IMG/VR virus record: IMGVR_UViG_3300037010_000252
Location: 1-53,330 of that record
Length of the DNA: 53,330 nt
Strand: one strand, 5' to 3'
Source: a virus
Shown in pieces: positions 15,901 to 23,373 of the stretch (position 1 is its first letter; each line of letters starts with the position of its first letter). The translations under genes and the position numbers were made by a program. The notes beneath the pieces are model-generated. The model searched no databases. It was not told the origin of the DNA and saw nothing but the letters and a program-made list of their open reading frames with translations.

Positions 15901-18900
15901 ATCGCGCAACTTTTCGATGCGGTTTTCCAGCCTTTCGATCAACCCCTGCAACTGTTTAACCGTGCGCTTTTTCTGTTTGGATTCTCCGTCTCCTTCTTTA
16001 ACAGAATTGATTGTCTTGACGATGTTCTTTATCTGTTCCTCGTTGAACCTGGCCTCGAACTCGGGGGACGGCTTGATGAACCCGAACGAAGAGTGGGCGA
16101 TGATTACCGCATCCCAATCACCAGTTGCAATTTTTGCCAGGAATCTGCGACGATTAAGTTTTGAGAAGTCCTTCTTTGTTGCAGTAAGGATGTTTGCGCC
16201 AGGGTATAGCCTATAGAAGTCTGCCGCCCACTGCTTGACTAGATGGTTTGGCACCACGATCATTGGCTTTTTGGCGAGGCCTGTGCGCTTTAGCTCCATA
16301 GCTGCGGCGATAATTGTGTATGTCTTGCCAGCGCCAACGACATGATCCAGAAGAACTGTGCGATCCTGGACGATGCGCGCGATAGCATTGCGCTGGTGAC
16401 GGCGGAATTTGATAATGCTGTCAGGAACCTTTCCAGGAAAGCGCATCCACGATCCGTCATACTTGCGCGTCACATAGTTGTTATTGGTATCGTTGTACGC
16501 GCGCACAAGAATTTCTGAGCGTTCCGGATCTGAGAACAGCCAATCCTGAAAGCGGTCACGTATCTCTTGCGCCTTTGTGTTAGCGTCTTCTGTTTCCTTG
16601 ACAAGTGTGTAAGTCCTACCATCGAAGTCCTTGCCACTCACCTTGATGGTGCGATTATTAAGGATTGCCGATAGCAGCATGTCTCCGCTATATTCCTTGG
16701 TTCCCCAAGTGTTTGTCGCCTTTATTTCTGATCCAGGTTGAATCGAAACTGAATATGAGCTATTTGCGGGGATATAAGTAATGCTGGCCGTGGTTCCTTC
16801 GCCAAACAGTTCTTTTGCGAAGTCCTCATAAACACTCTCTGGAACCCACGGTGAGCCGACGCGGGCCGCAATCTCGTGCGCCCCAACATCTTCTGGGATA
16901 ACTTCTTCCAATGCCTGGACATTGTTCATCATTCCAGCAGCTTTCGCCTGCTTTAGCTTGTCGCGGACGTTTCCTGACAAGTAAGCATCGCGCAGCATGT
17001 ATTCATTGGTAGCAGGATCAATGAACAAAAGTGGCTTGTCTCCTGTGGAGAGCTTTTCCAGAACTTCGTCGGCCTGCATTCCGAGAAGTTTTCCGATATA
17101 TTCGGCATCTATCTTCCCTCGTTCGGCCATCGAAATAGCTATAGCGTCGGCGGGGCTGTCTGCCTTTTCAACAATCTTGCGCGCATCTACCACACGCTGA
17201 TTGAAGATCGGTGCTTTCTTGGCTCTAGACTTGAAGGCAGGTATTCCGAGCGACTTTGCGGCCGCATTTCCCATGCCGCGCGTGTAGTCATACTCAAGAG
17301 AAGCCAATAGAGGATAATCTGGGTCATCTCCGAATACGCGAGATGTGCTCATGTCATTCAGCAACCCATGCTTCTTGGTGTATGAGTCATATTGCTCGTT
17401 AAGTCTATCGCGTAGCGCGTTCATGGATTCGTCACCACGAATCTCGGCGGCCAACAATTTACGCAGAGTGTCACGCATGGCAACCAATTGCTTAATGCGA
17501 TCGAACCCAGACTCACCAAGTTTGGTTTTTTCAGTCCATTGGGTGTCAGGTGTAATCTGTCTGCTGTATGTCTCACCGTCAAGACCGCGAACACGAATTA
17601 ACAGCTTGTCACCATCACTATAGAATCCGCCGTCAAGCACATCTAGCTTACCTAGAGCGGCAGACTCAGCATTGACGGCGTTATCGGTATTCGTTATCGA
17701 GCGATCCGTATAGACGTTGGCCGGTAGATTTGCTACAGCTTCTCGCAGAATCTCCAGCGTATCTTGTCCATCGCGTGCAATGAGTGCAGGCATACCCGGC
17801 CCATACATGGTTCCGTATGCGCCGTACTTGCCAAGCATCATGTGCTCATTGTCTGCGAAGTACTGATTGAGAGGGACGCGGTTCCCTTCGTCGTCGATAG
17901 CAACTACAACATCCATCCACCGTTTCGCGTCTTCTCTGGTAGCTTTCGTACCCCATTCTGATTCTGGCAGTTTTTGCAAGAAGATCAGGTCGGTAGTGAC
18001 TTCTGTGTTTGCGTTCTTGCTGAAAGCGTTATTTGGCAGCCGGATAGCGCCCAATAGCTTTGCGCGGTCAGAAATGTACCGGCGAGCAGCATCACCTTTG
18101 GAGTCTAGGAAATTGCTTGTGACAACCTGGGCAAGAATCCCTCCTTCGCGTAGCATGTCCACTGCCTTGGCAAAGAAGTAGTTATGTAGAGACAGCCCAG
18201 ACAGGTGCTTGCGACCTGATTTATCAACCTGCTTATCAGATGCGAAGGGAGGATTTCCAACTGCAACGTCATAGTAGTTGTCGCTTCCCTGAAATTCCGT
18301 GAAGTCAGCTTGCTGAACGTTCTGCTTAGGGTATAGCTGCTTTGCTATCTTGACGGCAAACGGCTCGCGTTCAATGGCGGTTACACGTCCGCCACTACGC
18401 ATGTCAATAGGCATCAAGCCGATGAAGTTTCCGACTCCAGCGCCAGCCTCAAGAACACGTCCACCATTGAAACCCATGCTGCGAAGTGCGGCATAGATAC
18501 CGTCAACAATGACTTCGCGCGATGTGTAGTGGGCATAGCGTGTTGAGCGTGCGGCGTCTGCGAACTCCTGTTCAGACATCAGGCTGCGTAGTTCGGCGTA
18601 TTCCTTTGCCCAATCTTTATTGGACTCATCAAACGCCTGCGGGATTCCACCCCATCCAACGTACTTCGCAAGTACGCGCTGCTCATCAGGGGTCGCAGGA
18701 CGGTTTTCCTCGTCCAGTTTTTTCAGAAGTCGGATTGCCGCGACATTGTTCTTGAACTTGGTTTTTTGCCCACCCTCGCCAAGCCCTAGATCATCATTAA
18801 TAATGAAGTCGTCAGGCTTAAACTGTGGAGGATCGGTCCTCGGCGCGTTTGGTGCCTCGTCTTCCTGGTTTACTGCTCCGGATCCCCCGGAATTGTCACC

Positions 18901-21900
18901 GATGCCATTGTCTTGTTGTAGTCTGCCATTGCTGCGTGGCCTAGGCTCTGTTCCATTTCTTCGTCCTGCCCCGTCTCCGGCGCTGGAAACAGGTAGTCCT
19001 CCCGCGTCATTTCCCACGCTTCCGTCTGGCTGAACCCCTCGCGCACCAGGTTCTGCATTTCCTCTGCCGTTGCCTGTGCTGCTTCCATCAGGTTTTTCTG
19101 CAGCGTTCCCTCCTTCACCATGCGCGCCACCATTTCTGGAAGGTACTCCTTCCAGTGTTCTAGTGCCTGCCTCATCCAGTTTTCGTACTGCATTACCGTC
19201 ACCCTCTTGAGGTTTGTTTATAGATGATGTGGCTGCGGTGTCAACTGGCGGCTTCCATTTGGTGAAGCGGTATTTTGCATCGCTCTCGATGCTGTCTAGC
19301 GCCTCATGCTTTGACCATCCACCTTTCGGCCCGGCTCCACCATTGGTGATGGTTGCGCCTGATCCATCGTCGCGCGACTTCATCACCCATCCGTTGTCGG
19401 TTTTCTCTATCCATACGGTACGGCCATCGACGCCAGCATAGTCGAAATGCGCCTTGTATCCAGCATCGACCGCACCTATCAATTCGTCTAGCGTGTTTGG
19501 ATACTTGGTTTCCACAGCATCCTTTATATGCTCTCTCAGCACGGAAGCCGCGCGCGGGAACAATTCAGCAAACGCATTGAACGGCTCAACATTTCCTCTC
19601 TTGATTGCTTCGACAATGGCGTCTTCCGCATCGAATATGCTGGTACGCATCTTGCGAAGGTCGGACTCAAGTTGAGTTACTTCTGCCTTAAGCGCCGTTT
19701 TTTCAGCCAACAGCATGGGTTCATTGAGTTTATTTCTGACGCGGCGGATCGCGTCTTCCTTGCGCTGCATGGTATATTGCAGCGCATCTCCTATTTCACC
19801 CGGTATTGAAACGGTTCCGGCTTTCGCGGGAACTTTCTCTACTTTGACCGGCTCCTCCTCAGCAATACCTGCCGCCTTAGCTTTGGTGTCCTCCTTGGCC
19901 GAAAGGCCGTTGATGTCGAATCGCTCAACATCGTCCGCGCTGCTCATTTCCTTCTGAAACGCTGTGGCGCGCGGGTCGTACTTGACACCCATGTACCACG
20001 ATTTCAGGTACGGTTTCACGGCGTCACCAAGGTCTGCAATCATTGCCTTGGCGTAGGCAACAAAGGTGCGCGCACCCTTTTCAATGTGATAGCCCGCCAA
20101 AGTAATACCGGCCTGCATAACTTCCGGGTCGATGCCGCTGTTAAGCTGCCCGGACAGTTTCTTTTTAAGAAGCGCACGCGCTGCTGCTGCTGCATCCTCT
20201 GTAAATATAGTGTTCTTAGACACCTTTGGATGGTCGAGAAGATCGGACTGGTTGTGGTTGGCATCTGCCGCACGATCTGATCCAGTCAAGGTGAAGCTGT
20301 TGCGCTCCGCGTCGGCGCGCGCCTTGGCATCTGCTTCTGCCTCTGCCTTTGCTTTGTCCGATTCGGCCTTTCTATCTGCCTCGGACTTGGCTTTTAGTTC
20401 TTCTGGCGTCTGCCGATTTAGCGCGAAGTCTTCGGTTTGAGAGGATGTAGTAGGCTGATTGCCTACGCCTTCCTCAGAAGCTCCGCTTTCTTGCGACGTA
20501 TAACCGACAGCCGTCTCTTTAGTAGCGCCAGTTGTAGTACCTTCTTGCGCTCCCTTGGTGTCAGTTCCTTTAGCCGATTCACTATGTTGTCCGGTTGATT
20601 CATTGATTTCGTCCTCGCTAAATCCGAGCGCACGCATGATCTCGGCTTCACTCGTGCTCTCCTTGAAGTCAGGAATATCGTCCTCTTCGTCGAATGTCAT
20701 GCCTTCTAGGTTGGTTTCACTGGCGATTTCCTCGGCCAACGTTTCTGCATCGGATGGCAGTTCTGCCTCAATCTCCGCTTCCTGTTTGGCAAGTTTCTGT
20801 TCTCTTGCAACAAGCTCGTTGTAGTGCTCACGGTCGGCCGCAGACATAACCGAGTTTTTATTCAGCGCCTCCCGTACCAAGTCGCGCGCAGCCTGAACAC
20901 CGCCGTCAACGTCATTGTATTCAGCGTCGGTAATGTATCCTGCCTCGTGTAACTTTCTGGCAACCAGATCAAGGGCGTTTCCATCTTTTCGGAAAAGACC
21001 AGGGGCCATGCGGACGGCACCGATCCCCTTCTCTCCGGTGATGTCGCTGGCTTCCTGAATCTTGATGCCGCCAATCTTCTTTATGGTGTCGATGAACTTC
21101 TTGCGAGATGACTCAGCAAATTCGTCGCTGGTCGTGGCGACATCTTTCTTCGATTTTTCCTTGCTGCCGGATGCAGGAATAATGCCTTTCTCTCCAGCGT
21201 AAATCCTTTGTTTGCTAGACAGCGCCCCGGCATCCTTAATGGCTTTGCTGACCGTTGCGAAGTCTGAACTAGCGACAGGGATGTTTTCTCCGGTCTCGAA
21301 GTTTTGAGCCGGATACTCTCCAATGTAAACGACGCCATTTCGGACGGTGACTGGTTCTGTGCTTTTCGGCGTGGTTCCGACTCGCGCAATAACCTGGTTC
21401 GCACCAGCATCAGTAGTATTGCTTACCTGCCGCGTTTTCCCTTGGCTGGATGCATTGGCTTCTGGACTTTTGTCGCCTGCATTGGTTTCTGTGCTTTTGT
21501 TGGTTGCATGGGTTTCTTGGCTTTGTCCGCCTGGTTGAACTCCCGCGCCACCGACTGCGGGACTCCCGCTTCCTTGGCGAATTTCTTGTTGTGCGCTGCT
21601 GCCTGCATTAAGCGTGCTTGTGCCGGGGACTTGCTTGGCATTTTCTACTCCTTGTGGTTGGTTGAAATGATTGCTGGTTGGCTCGGTGGTTACATTCGAG
21701 TCGGCCACCCCAACCGTTCCAGAAGACTTATCCGCCGTGCCGCCTGGTACAGAGATTCCGGTAGCTCCACTTGCTCCCACGGGTCTGCCAGCATCGCTGT
21801 TTTGTGCAGCAACTCCGCCTCCTGGTAGCTGATTACCTGCGCGTTCAGGGCTTTGCGAAGCCAACTCGGAAACTGCTGTGCTTTGATTTCCTGCGCCATT

Positions 21901-23295
21901 GTTTGCTACCTGTTCTGTTTTTGGTTCGTTTGGAATAATTCCTGCAGCAATGGCCGGAGTGCCTTGTTGTTCAGGTGCGGGCGTGCCGGGGAGAGCAATT
22001 CCCAATACACTCTCAGGTGCAATCGCCCCAGAATCAATTCCGGTAGATGCCGCGCGGGCAATCGCCCCGTCACCAAGTTGGGCCTTGGCCGTCTCGACAA
22101 TATTAGGTGCCGCGTCGTTAGATGCCGCGTCATTGGCGGCCATCGTGCGCTTGATTTCAAGGTCGCGCCGCATTACCGCCTGGTTGGCCGCCTGTTGGGC
22201 ATAGAAAGCCTTTATTTCTTCTGGGGTATAAAGTTCTCCGGTATTTGGGTTAGTGTCGGTAGTAGTCGGGGGCGGCAGGACTTCACCTGCATCGGGAACG
22301 ACACGACCGCTGCGCAAGTTTGCACCTGCGCCCATGATTCCGCCTGTAATGCCGCCCTCCACTGCCTGCCGTAAAACGCCTTCTGACAGCGGCTTATTGT
22401 CTGCGTAATTCTGCCACGCCTGTTCCTGCGCCGACTGAGGGACTTCCTGCAATATGCCTTCGCTGGCCGCTCCTCCGGCTATGCGCTTCCACGCTGAAAG
22501 TCCATTTTTTCCACTTTCCAGTGCGGTATTATCCAGCCCCTTAGCCATTGCCGTTTCGGCAGTTTCCAGCCCAAGTTTGTTGGCGATATGCCCGCCCACA
22601 CCTGAAATTAGGGCGTCTATACCGCCAGAAGCAAGTGCTGCGATAGCATTCTTCTGCTGGTCATTGCCCTGGTACTGATCCATTTGCTGCCCGGACTGGA
22701 TTGCGCCTTCGCCAATACCTCCGGCAATTGCCGCCGATTTATCACCGGCTAGACGCTCAAGGTAGCCAGTTCCTGCTTTTCTTGCTGCGGCTCCTGCTGC
22801 GACTTCTGCGGCTGGCGTCAATACACGTCCAGCAGTCATAAGACCACGGCCAATAGCCCCACCAGCCAACATAGAGGGAGCAGACTCAGCCACCTGATTT
22901 ACCGAATACATCGGGTTTTTCAGGTACTCGGCGGCCACATCAAAGCCGTTCTTGTTTTGATCCTTCCATGCGGCGTCGATGTCCTGCTGTGACTTGACGT
23001 ATTCTGGAGAGTATTGCGATTCCAGCTCCTTGGCTTTCTGCCCAGGAGAAAATCCGATTGCCTTGCCAATTTTTTCGGCGGTATCTGATATGGGCCTGCC
23101 CAAGCCGGAAAGCGCAAACGGCAAGTCAGCTATTCCGGTAGCAATTCCAGGAATTTCCGCAATTCCGCGCATGATAGATAGGCCAAGATCAGAATGATTT
23201 GGCTTTCCTACCGGCTTTGCGTTGGAAGATTGGAATAACCCGAGTGGGTCGTTATTCTGCTGCAAAAGACCAAGTGGATCGTTACTGTCAGCCAT
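9982..23295 (-). CDS. Giant polyvalent virion-type protein: methylase, SNF2-like helicase, PLxRFG/LPD C-terminus
   Basis: 4437 residues. Residues 90-330: Ala/Gly-rich hydrophobic stretches. About 650-1000: conserved globular segment. About 1570-1760: N6-adenine methylase, VLEAGAGVGNF (~1612) and NPPF (~1680). About 2300-2920: helicase, Walker A GAGKT (~2320), VDEAH (~2482), ATGTP (~2538), QREGRIIRQG (~2893). About 3374: HEVLGH, a possible zincin site, spaced HExxxH rather than HExxH. About 3794: PLSRFG, the PLxRFG signature. About 4175: hydrophobic AIALAILVLAAGLQGLPF. Proteins of this kind occur in Bcep22-like podoviruses as virion components and relate to DarB-type antirestriction proteins, so co-injection with DNA and protection against host restriction is the best guess. 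Linkers at about 360-640, 890-1060 and 1365-1560 are low-complexity and overlap nested ORFs. It is the last of the structural genes. Confidence 0.9.
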   Translation of the reverse strand: MADSNDPLGLLQQNNDPLGLFQSSNAKPVGKPNHSDLGLSIMRGIAEIPGIATGIADLPFALSGLGRPISDTAEKIGKAIGFSPGQKAKELESQYSPEYVKSQQDIDAAWKDQNKNGFDVAAEYLKNPMYSVNQVAESAPSMLAGGAIGRGLMTAGRVLTPAAEVAAGAAARKAGTGYLERLAGDKSAAIAGGIGEGAIQSGQQMDQYQGNDQQKNAIAALASGGIDALISGVGGHIANKLGLETAETAMAKGLDNTALESGKNGLSAWKRIAGGAASEGILQEVPQSAQEQAWQNYADNKPLSEGVLRQAVEGGITGGIMGAGANLRSGRVVPDAGEVLPPPTTTDTNPNTGELYTPEEIKAFYAQQAANQAVMRRDLEIKRTMAANDAASNDAAPNIVETAKAQLGDGAIARAASTGIDSGAIAPESVLGIALPGTPAPEQQGTPAIAAGIIPNEPKTEQVANNGAGNQSTAVSELASQSPERAGNQLPGGGVAAQNSDAGRPVGASGATGISVPGGTADKSSGTVGVADSNVTTEPTSNHFNQPQGVENAKQVPGTSTLNAGSSAQQEIRQGSGSPAVGGAGVQPGGQSQETHATNKSTETNAGDKSPEANASSQGKTRQVSNTTDAGANQVIARVGTTPKSTEPVTVRNGVVYIGEYPAQNFETGENIPVASSDFATVSKAIKDAGALSSKQRIYAGEKGIIPASGSKEKSKKDVATTSDEFAESSRKKFIDTIKKIGGIKIQEASDITGEKGIGAVRMAPGLFRKDGNALDLVARKLHEAGYITDAEYNDVDGGVQAARDLVREALNKNSVMSAADREHYNELVAREQKLAKQEAEIEAELPSDAETLAEEIASETNLEGMTFDEEDDIPDFKESTSEAEIMRALGFSEDEINESTGQHSESAKGTDTKGAQEGTTTGATKETAVGYTSQESGASEEGVGNQPTTSSQTEDFALNRQTPEELKAKSEADRKAESDKAKAEAEADAKARADAERNSFTLTGSDRAADANHNQSDLLDHPKVSKNTIFTEDAAAAARALLKKKLSGQLNSGIDPEVMQAGITLAGYHIEKGARTFVAYAKAMIADLGDAVKPYLKSWYMGVKYDPRATAFQKEMSSADDVERFDINGLSAKEDTKAKAAGIAEEEPVKVEKVPAKAGTVSIPGEIGDALQYTMQRKEDAIRRVRNKLNEPMLLAEKTALKAEVTQLESDLRKMRTSIFDAEDAIVEAIKRGNVEPFNAFAELFPRAASVLREHIKDAVETKYPNTLDELIGAVDAGYKAHFDYAGVDGRTVWIEKTDNGWVMKSRDDGSGATITNGGAGPKGGWSKHEALDSIESDAKYRFTKWKPPVDTAATSSINKPQEGDGNAVRKLDEAGTRTLEGVPSRNGGAHGEGGNAAEKPDGSSTGNGRGNAEPGARGVQPDGSVGNDAGGLPVSSAGDGAGRRNGTEPRPRSNGRLQQDNGIGDNSGGSGAVNQEDEAPNAPRTDPPQFKPDDFIINDDLGLGEGGQKTKFKNNVAAIRLLKKLDEENRPATPDEQRVLAKYVGWGGIPQAFDESNKDWAKEYAELRSLMSEQEFADAARSTRYAHYTSREVIVDGIYAALRSMGFNGGRVLEAGAGVGNFIGLMPIDMRSGGRVTAIEREPFAVKIAKQLYPKQNVQQADFTEFQGSDNYYDVAVGNPPFASDKQVDKSGRKHLSGLSLHNYFFAKAVDMLREGGILAQVVTSNFLDSKGDAARRYISDRAKLLGAIRLPNNAFSKNANTEVTTDLIFLQKLPESEWGTKATREDAKRWMDVVVAIDDEGNRVPLNQYFADNEHMMLGKYGAYGTMYGPGMPALIARDGQDTLEILREAVANLPANVYTDRSITNTDNAVNAESAALGKLDVLDGGFYSDGDKLLIRVRGLDGETYSRQITPDTQWTEKTKLGESGFDRIKQLVAMRDTLRKLLAAEIRGDESMNALRDRLNEQYDSYTKKHGLLNDMSTSRVFGDDPDYPLLASLEYDYTRGMGNAAAKSLGIPAFKSRAKKAPIFNQRVVDARKIVEKADSPADAIAISMAERGKIDAEYIGKLLGMQADEVLEKLSTGDKPLLFIDPATNEYMLRDAYLSGNVRDKLKQAKAAGMMNNVQALEEVIPEDVGAHEIAARVGSPWVPESVYEDFAKELFGEGTTASITYIPANSSYSVSIQPGSEIKATNTWGTKEYSGDMLLSAILNNRTIKVSGKDFDGRTYTLVKETEDANTKAQEIRDRFQDWLFSDPERSEILVRAYNDTNNNYVTRKYDGSWMRFPGKVPDSIIKFRRHQRNAIARIVQDRTVLLDHVVGAGKTYTIIAAAMELKRTGLAKKPMIVVPNHLVKQWAADFYRLYPGANILTATKKDFSKLNRRRFLAKIATGDWDAVIIAHSSFGFIKPSPEFEARFNEEQIKNIVKTINSVKEGDGESKQKKRTVKQLQGLIERLENRIEKLRDKATDDLLDFGQIGVDQLFVDEAHLFKNLMFSTKMQNVQGLGDPAGSQRAYDMYIKANQIFEKNGRGQGLVFATGTPVSNSLAEMYHMMRYLMPDQMKEAGFDSFDSWANTFASVQQVFMQNMGGDGYKPSNRMNTFVNTTELLKMFDQVSDTVTMEDIKAAFREEHGGREFPLPKLKDGKRQPVALTRSQAQTEYMAEIAKRAKELAARGGRPEKGEDNALVIMTDARKAAMDIRLVRPEITERESGGRIDRAADEIFERYQQYDDNKGAQLVFSDLGTPLKQAKAEIKEYEELRAIIDAGNTEQVQSLAAVGNEDALAKVEASEAAQEKLNAKGRDWLDAINAALRGFSVYDDLRSALVERGIPEAEIAFIHDANTDDQKAALFRKVNSGQIRVLIGSTSKMGAGTNVQERLVALHHLDVPWKPSDVEQREGRIIRQGNKLSDTLNGFEVEILAYVTQDTLDLRMWQIQEAKLKMINQLRTRNVSREIENPFDDMEMSAGEMQAAATGNMDLLKEIQMRSEIKKLEQRKRSFEAQKNDIINRARKVNEQLASLPKQIEKSKRMDGAAKAYRNAVKKQRDNFKVVIDGTTYTDPDKAGEYLEGKINAKVKDENGNDRAAPISVVMNGKEYTSRALMSEAYANIKGDASPFMLEFNGKTYNRRSVAAKAIAQEVADAVAEDSIKNVGKMGELDVSVEGQKSRNGKMLDVVVGVGNDSLNMVIDVGDNATDAVKIANQVIKVADSLVTTAGNMLDYNMAQLERAKKTKEEIDKTKVPGEWPDTAKLEKARAEYSKLLSKLRGAEEKQDDNTSDSVDFLRATNGLTEAETVKRVVRVQNIVNWITAHWRNAPEIIVVSDMQDSKVPQRVRDEDAKMKARGAKGEPRGFITGGKVYIVASQHKSVYDVIRTVAHEVLGHAGLRGMFGDALDSILRQIVAMRRAEVDAKVKEYGFDPKNENDLLKAAEEVLVNMAETRPEIGFVKRAIAAIRQWLRSKGMNLKLTDNDIIANYILPARAFIENGGKESTNARPGEAYSRTKQGIVTLDNPSMRKPQGDTWAGHPTIDEYQSKLKAEAEQAKRIADAYRNGDLTGRYGIRTAQETQSEEDKANRASTKDSTSPMFSRTVEMQVAVSQRITDLLTTQKTFNGWWHKSIGTPYHKSQIDADYRKVFDSVQSYISGMATFANSAADMADKLIPQLKSISDLWKSKRPSQADIKAISAPIFAGTLVDEKVYSADELRNKFKLTENQIELYRQFRAAVDKSLDDLGKTDILSYVGKDAEHLRDDILNAETASRSAIMVAAHLNSIGKSDDAKAVLDKGMRVADLKAKGYAPLSRFGKYTLYVTKGDKELYFSLFESEAEANARMRELKADPEFAGATFTQGVLSSESYKLFNGISPDTLELFADAIGAKNKALVQQYIKLAKSNRSAMKRLLRRKGMAGFSEDIPRILASFITSNARHAAANAYGGQMDKAAEAIPKEKGDVKDDAIKLIDFVRNPTDDSTKLRGLLFVQYIGGSVASAMVNLTQPIVMSYPYLHQFSKNAGYEMAKAMKLAVAGDTLDADLKQALKRAEVDGVVSPQEIHQLHAEALKRGSGIGALARMLGVKGDLANNLDDLSKRGLFAWGSLFSLAEQFNRRSTFIAAYNIARQNKMADPFAFAEEAVNETQGIYNRGNRSNWSRGAAGALVFTFKQYSIGYMEFLSRLPKKEKAIALAILVLAAGLQGLPFADDLDDLIDTLAQHMGYAWNTKAEKEKFVASILGQTGADFVLHGTSALPGFPIDFSARLGMSNLLPGTGIMLKNKTDKAGEVLDVLGPVGGVIKDALNGEFMPLAVRNALKAADMASTGMYRDSSGKKVVNTDTLDAASKLIGFQPASVARESRTAQMDMQDIQLVRNVESEISGAIAQGIFTGDKEAVTKARQELADWNANNPDKKISITSKQVMERVKKMAETRQQRIVKSAPKELRGELLSLHNQ
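18870..19193 (-). CDS. Nested gene in +1 frame of the giant gene (small phage protein)
   Basis: 107 residues from ATG 19193, with GAGG 9 bases upstream (a GTG at 19202 is the alternative start). The product MQYENWMRQALEHWKEYLPE followed by MVARMVKEGTLQKNLMEAAQ and GFSQTEAWEMTREDYLFPAP is a normal helical protein with Trp, Tyr and charged residues, and it resembles a known group of phage proteins ending in an E-A-W-E-M-x-R-E-x-Y-L motif. The giant protein in the same bases (residues about 1368-1476) is Gly/Asn/Ser-rich with no order. This strongly suggests the +1 frame is the older coding frame. Confidence 0.7.
   Translation of the reverse strand: MQYENWMRQALEHWKEYLPEMVARMVKEGTLQKNLMEAAQATAEEMQNLVREGFSQTEAWEMTREDYLFPAPETGQDEEMEQSLGHAAMADYNKTMASVTIPGDPEQ
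20463..20603 (-). CDS. Nested short basic protein in +1 frame of the giant gene
   Basis: 46 residues from ATG 20603 with GAGGA 8 bases upstream. Product MNQPDNIVNRLKELTPRERK followed by KVLQLALLKRRLSVIRRKKA and a basic end: two amphipathic helices. The giant frame over it (residues about 898-945) is Thr/Gly/Ser/Glu-rich. No family name is offered. An in-frame ATG at 20651 is less likely because it has no ribosome site. Confidence 0.5.
   Translation of the reverse strand: MNQPDNIVNRLKELTPRERKKVLQLALLKRRLSVIRRKKAELLRKA
21423..21641 (-). CDS. Nested gene in +1 frame of the giant gene (MPSKSPAQ family)
   Basis: 72 residues. AAGGAG lies exactly 6 bases before the ATG. The N-terminus MPSKSPAQARLMQAAAHNKK and then FAKEAGVPQSVAREFNQADK is a stereotyped small phage protein (MPSKS-x-Q-x2-LM-x-A-x-AHN-x2-FAK-x3-VPQSV-x-x-EF-x-x-ADK) known as a separate gene in other phages, usually of unknown function. 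The C-terminus repeats KPMQ/KPMH units. The giant protein here (residues about 552-625) reads as a Ser/Thr/Gly/Asn-rich linker. The combination of family match and ribosome site makes this the best supported of the nested genes. Confidence 0.78.
   Translation of the reverse strand: MPSKSPAQARLMQAAAHNKKFAKEAGVPQSVAREFNQADKAKKPMQPTKAQKPMQATKVQKPMHPAKGKRGR
21690..21899 (-). CDS. Possible nested gene in +1 frame of the giant gene
   Basis: 69 residues. The product MAQEIKAQQFPSWLRKALNA, then QVISYQEAELLHKTAMLADP and WEQVELPESLYQAARRISLL, has balanced composition, three Trp and helical periodicity, unlike the giant frame (residues about 466-536), which is Gly/Ser/Ala/Asn. An AGG 9 bases before the ATG is a moderate ribosome site. 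It lies 48 bases upstream of the MPSKSPAQ ORF in the same frame, so the two may form a small nested operon. Family not recognised. Confidence 0.5.
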   Translation of the reverse strand: MAQEIKAQQFPSWLRKALNAQVISYQEAELLHKTAMLADPWEQVELPESLYQAARRISLLERLGWPTRM

Positions 23296-23373
23296 TGCCT
23301 TGAATCCTACTAATTGTGGGTTTTCATGATTCTATCGGTGCTGATACTTGGTGTTCTACTACCCCAGACGCAT

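Noticed and set aside
21906-22160. Another minus-strand +1-frame ORF in the giant gene
   Set aside because: Arg/His/Pro/Leu-rich product as expected for a shadow frame; no ribosome site or family pattern, unlike the four nested ORFs listed.
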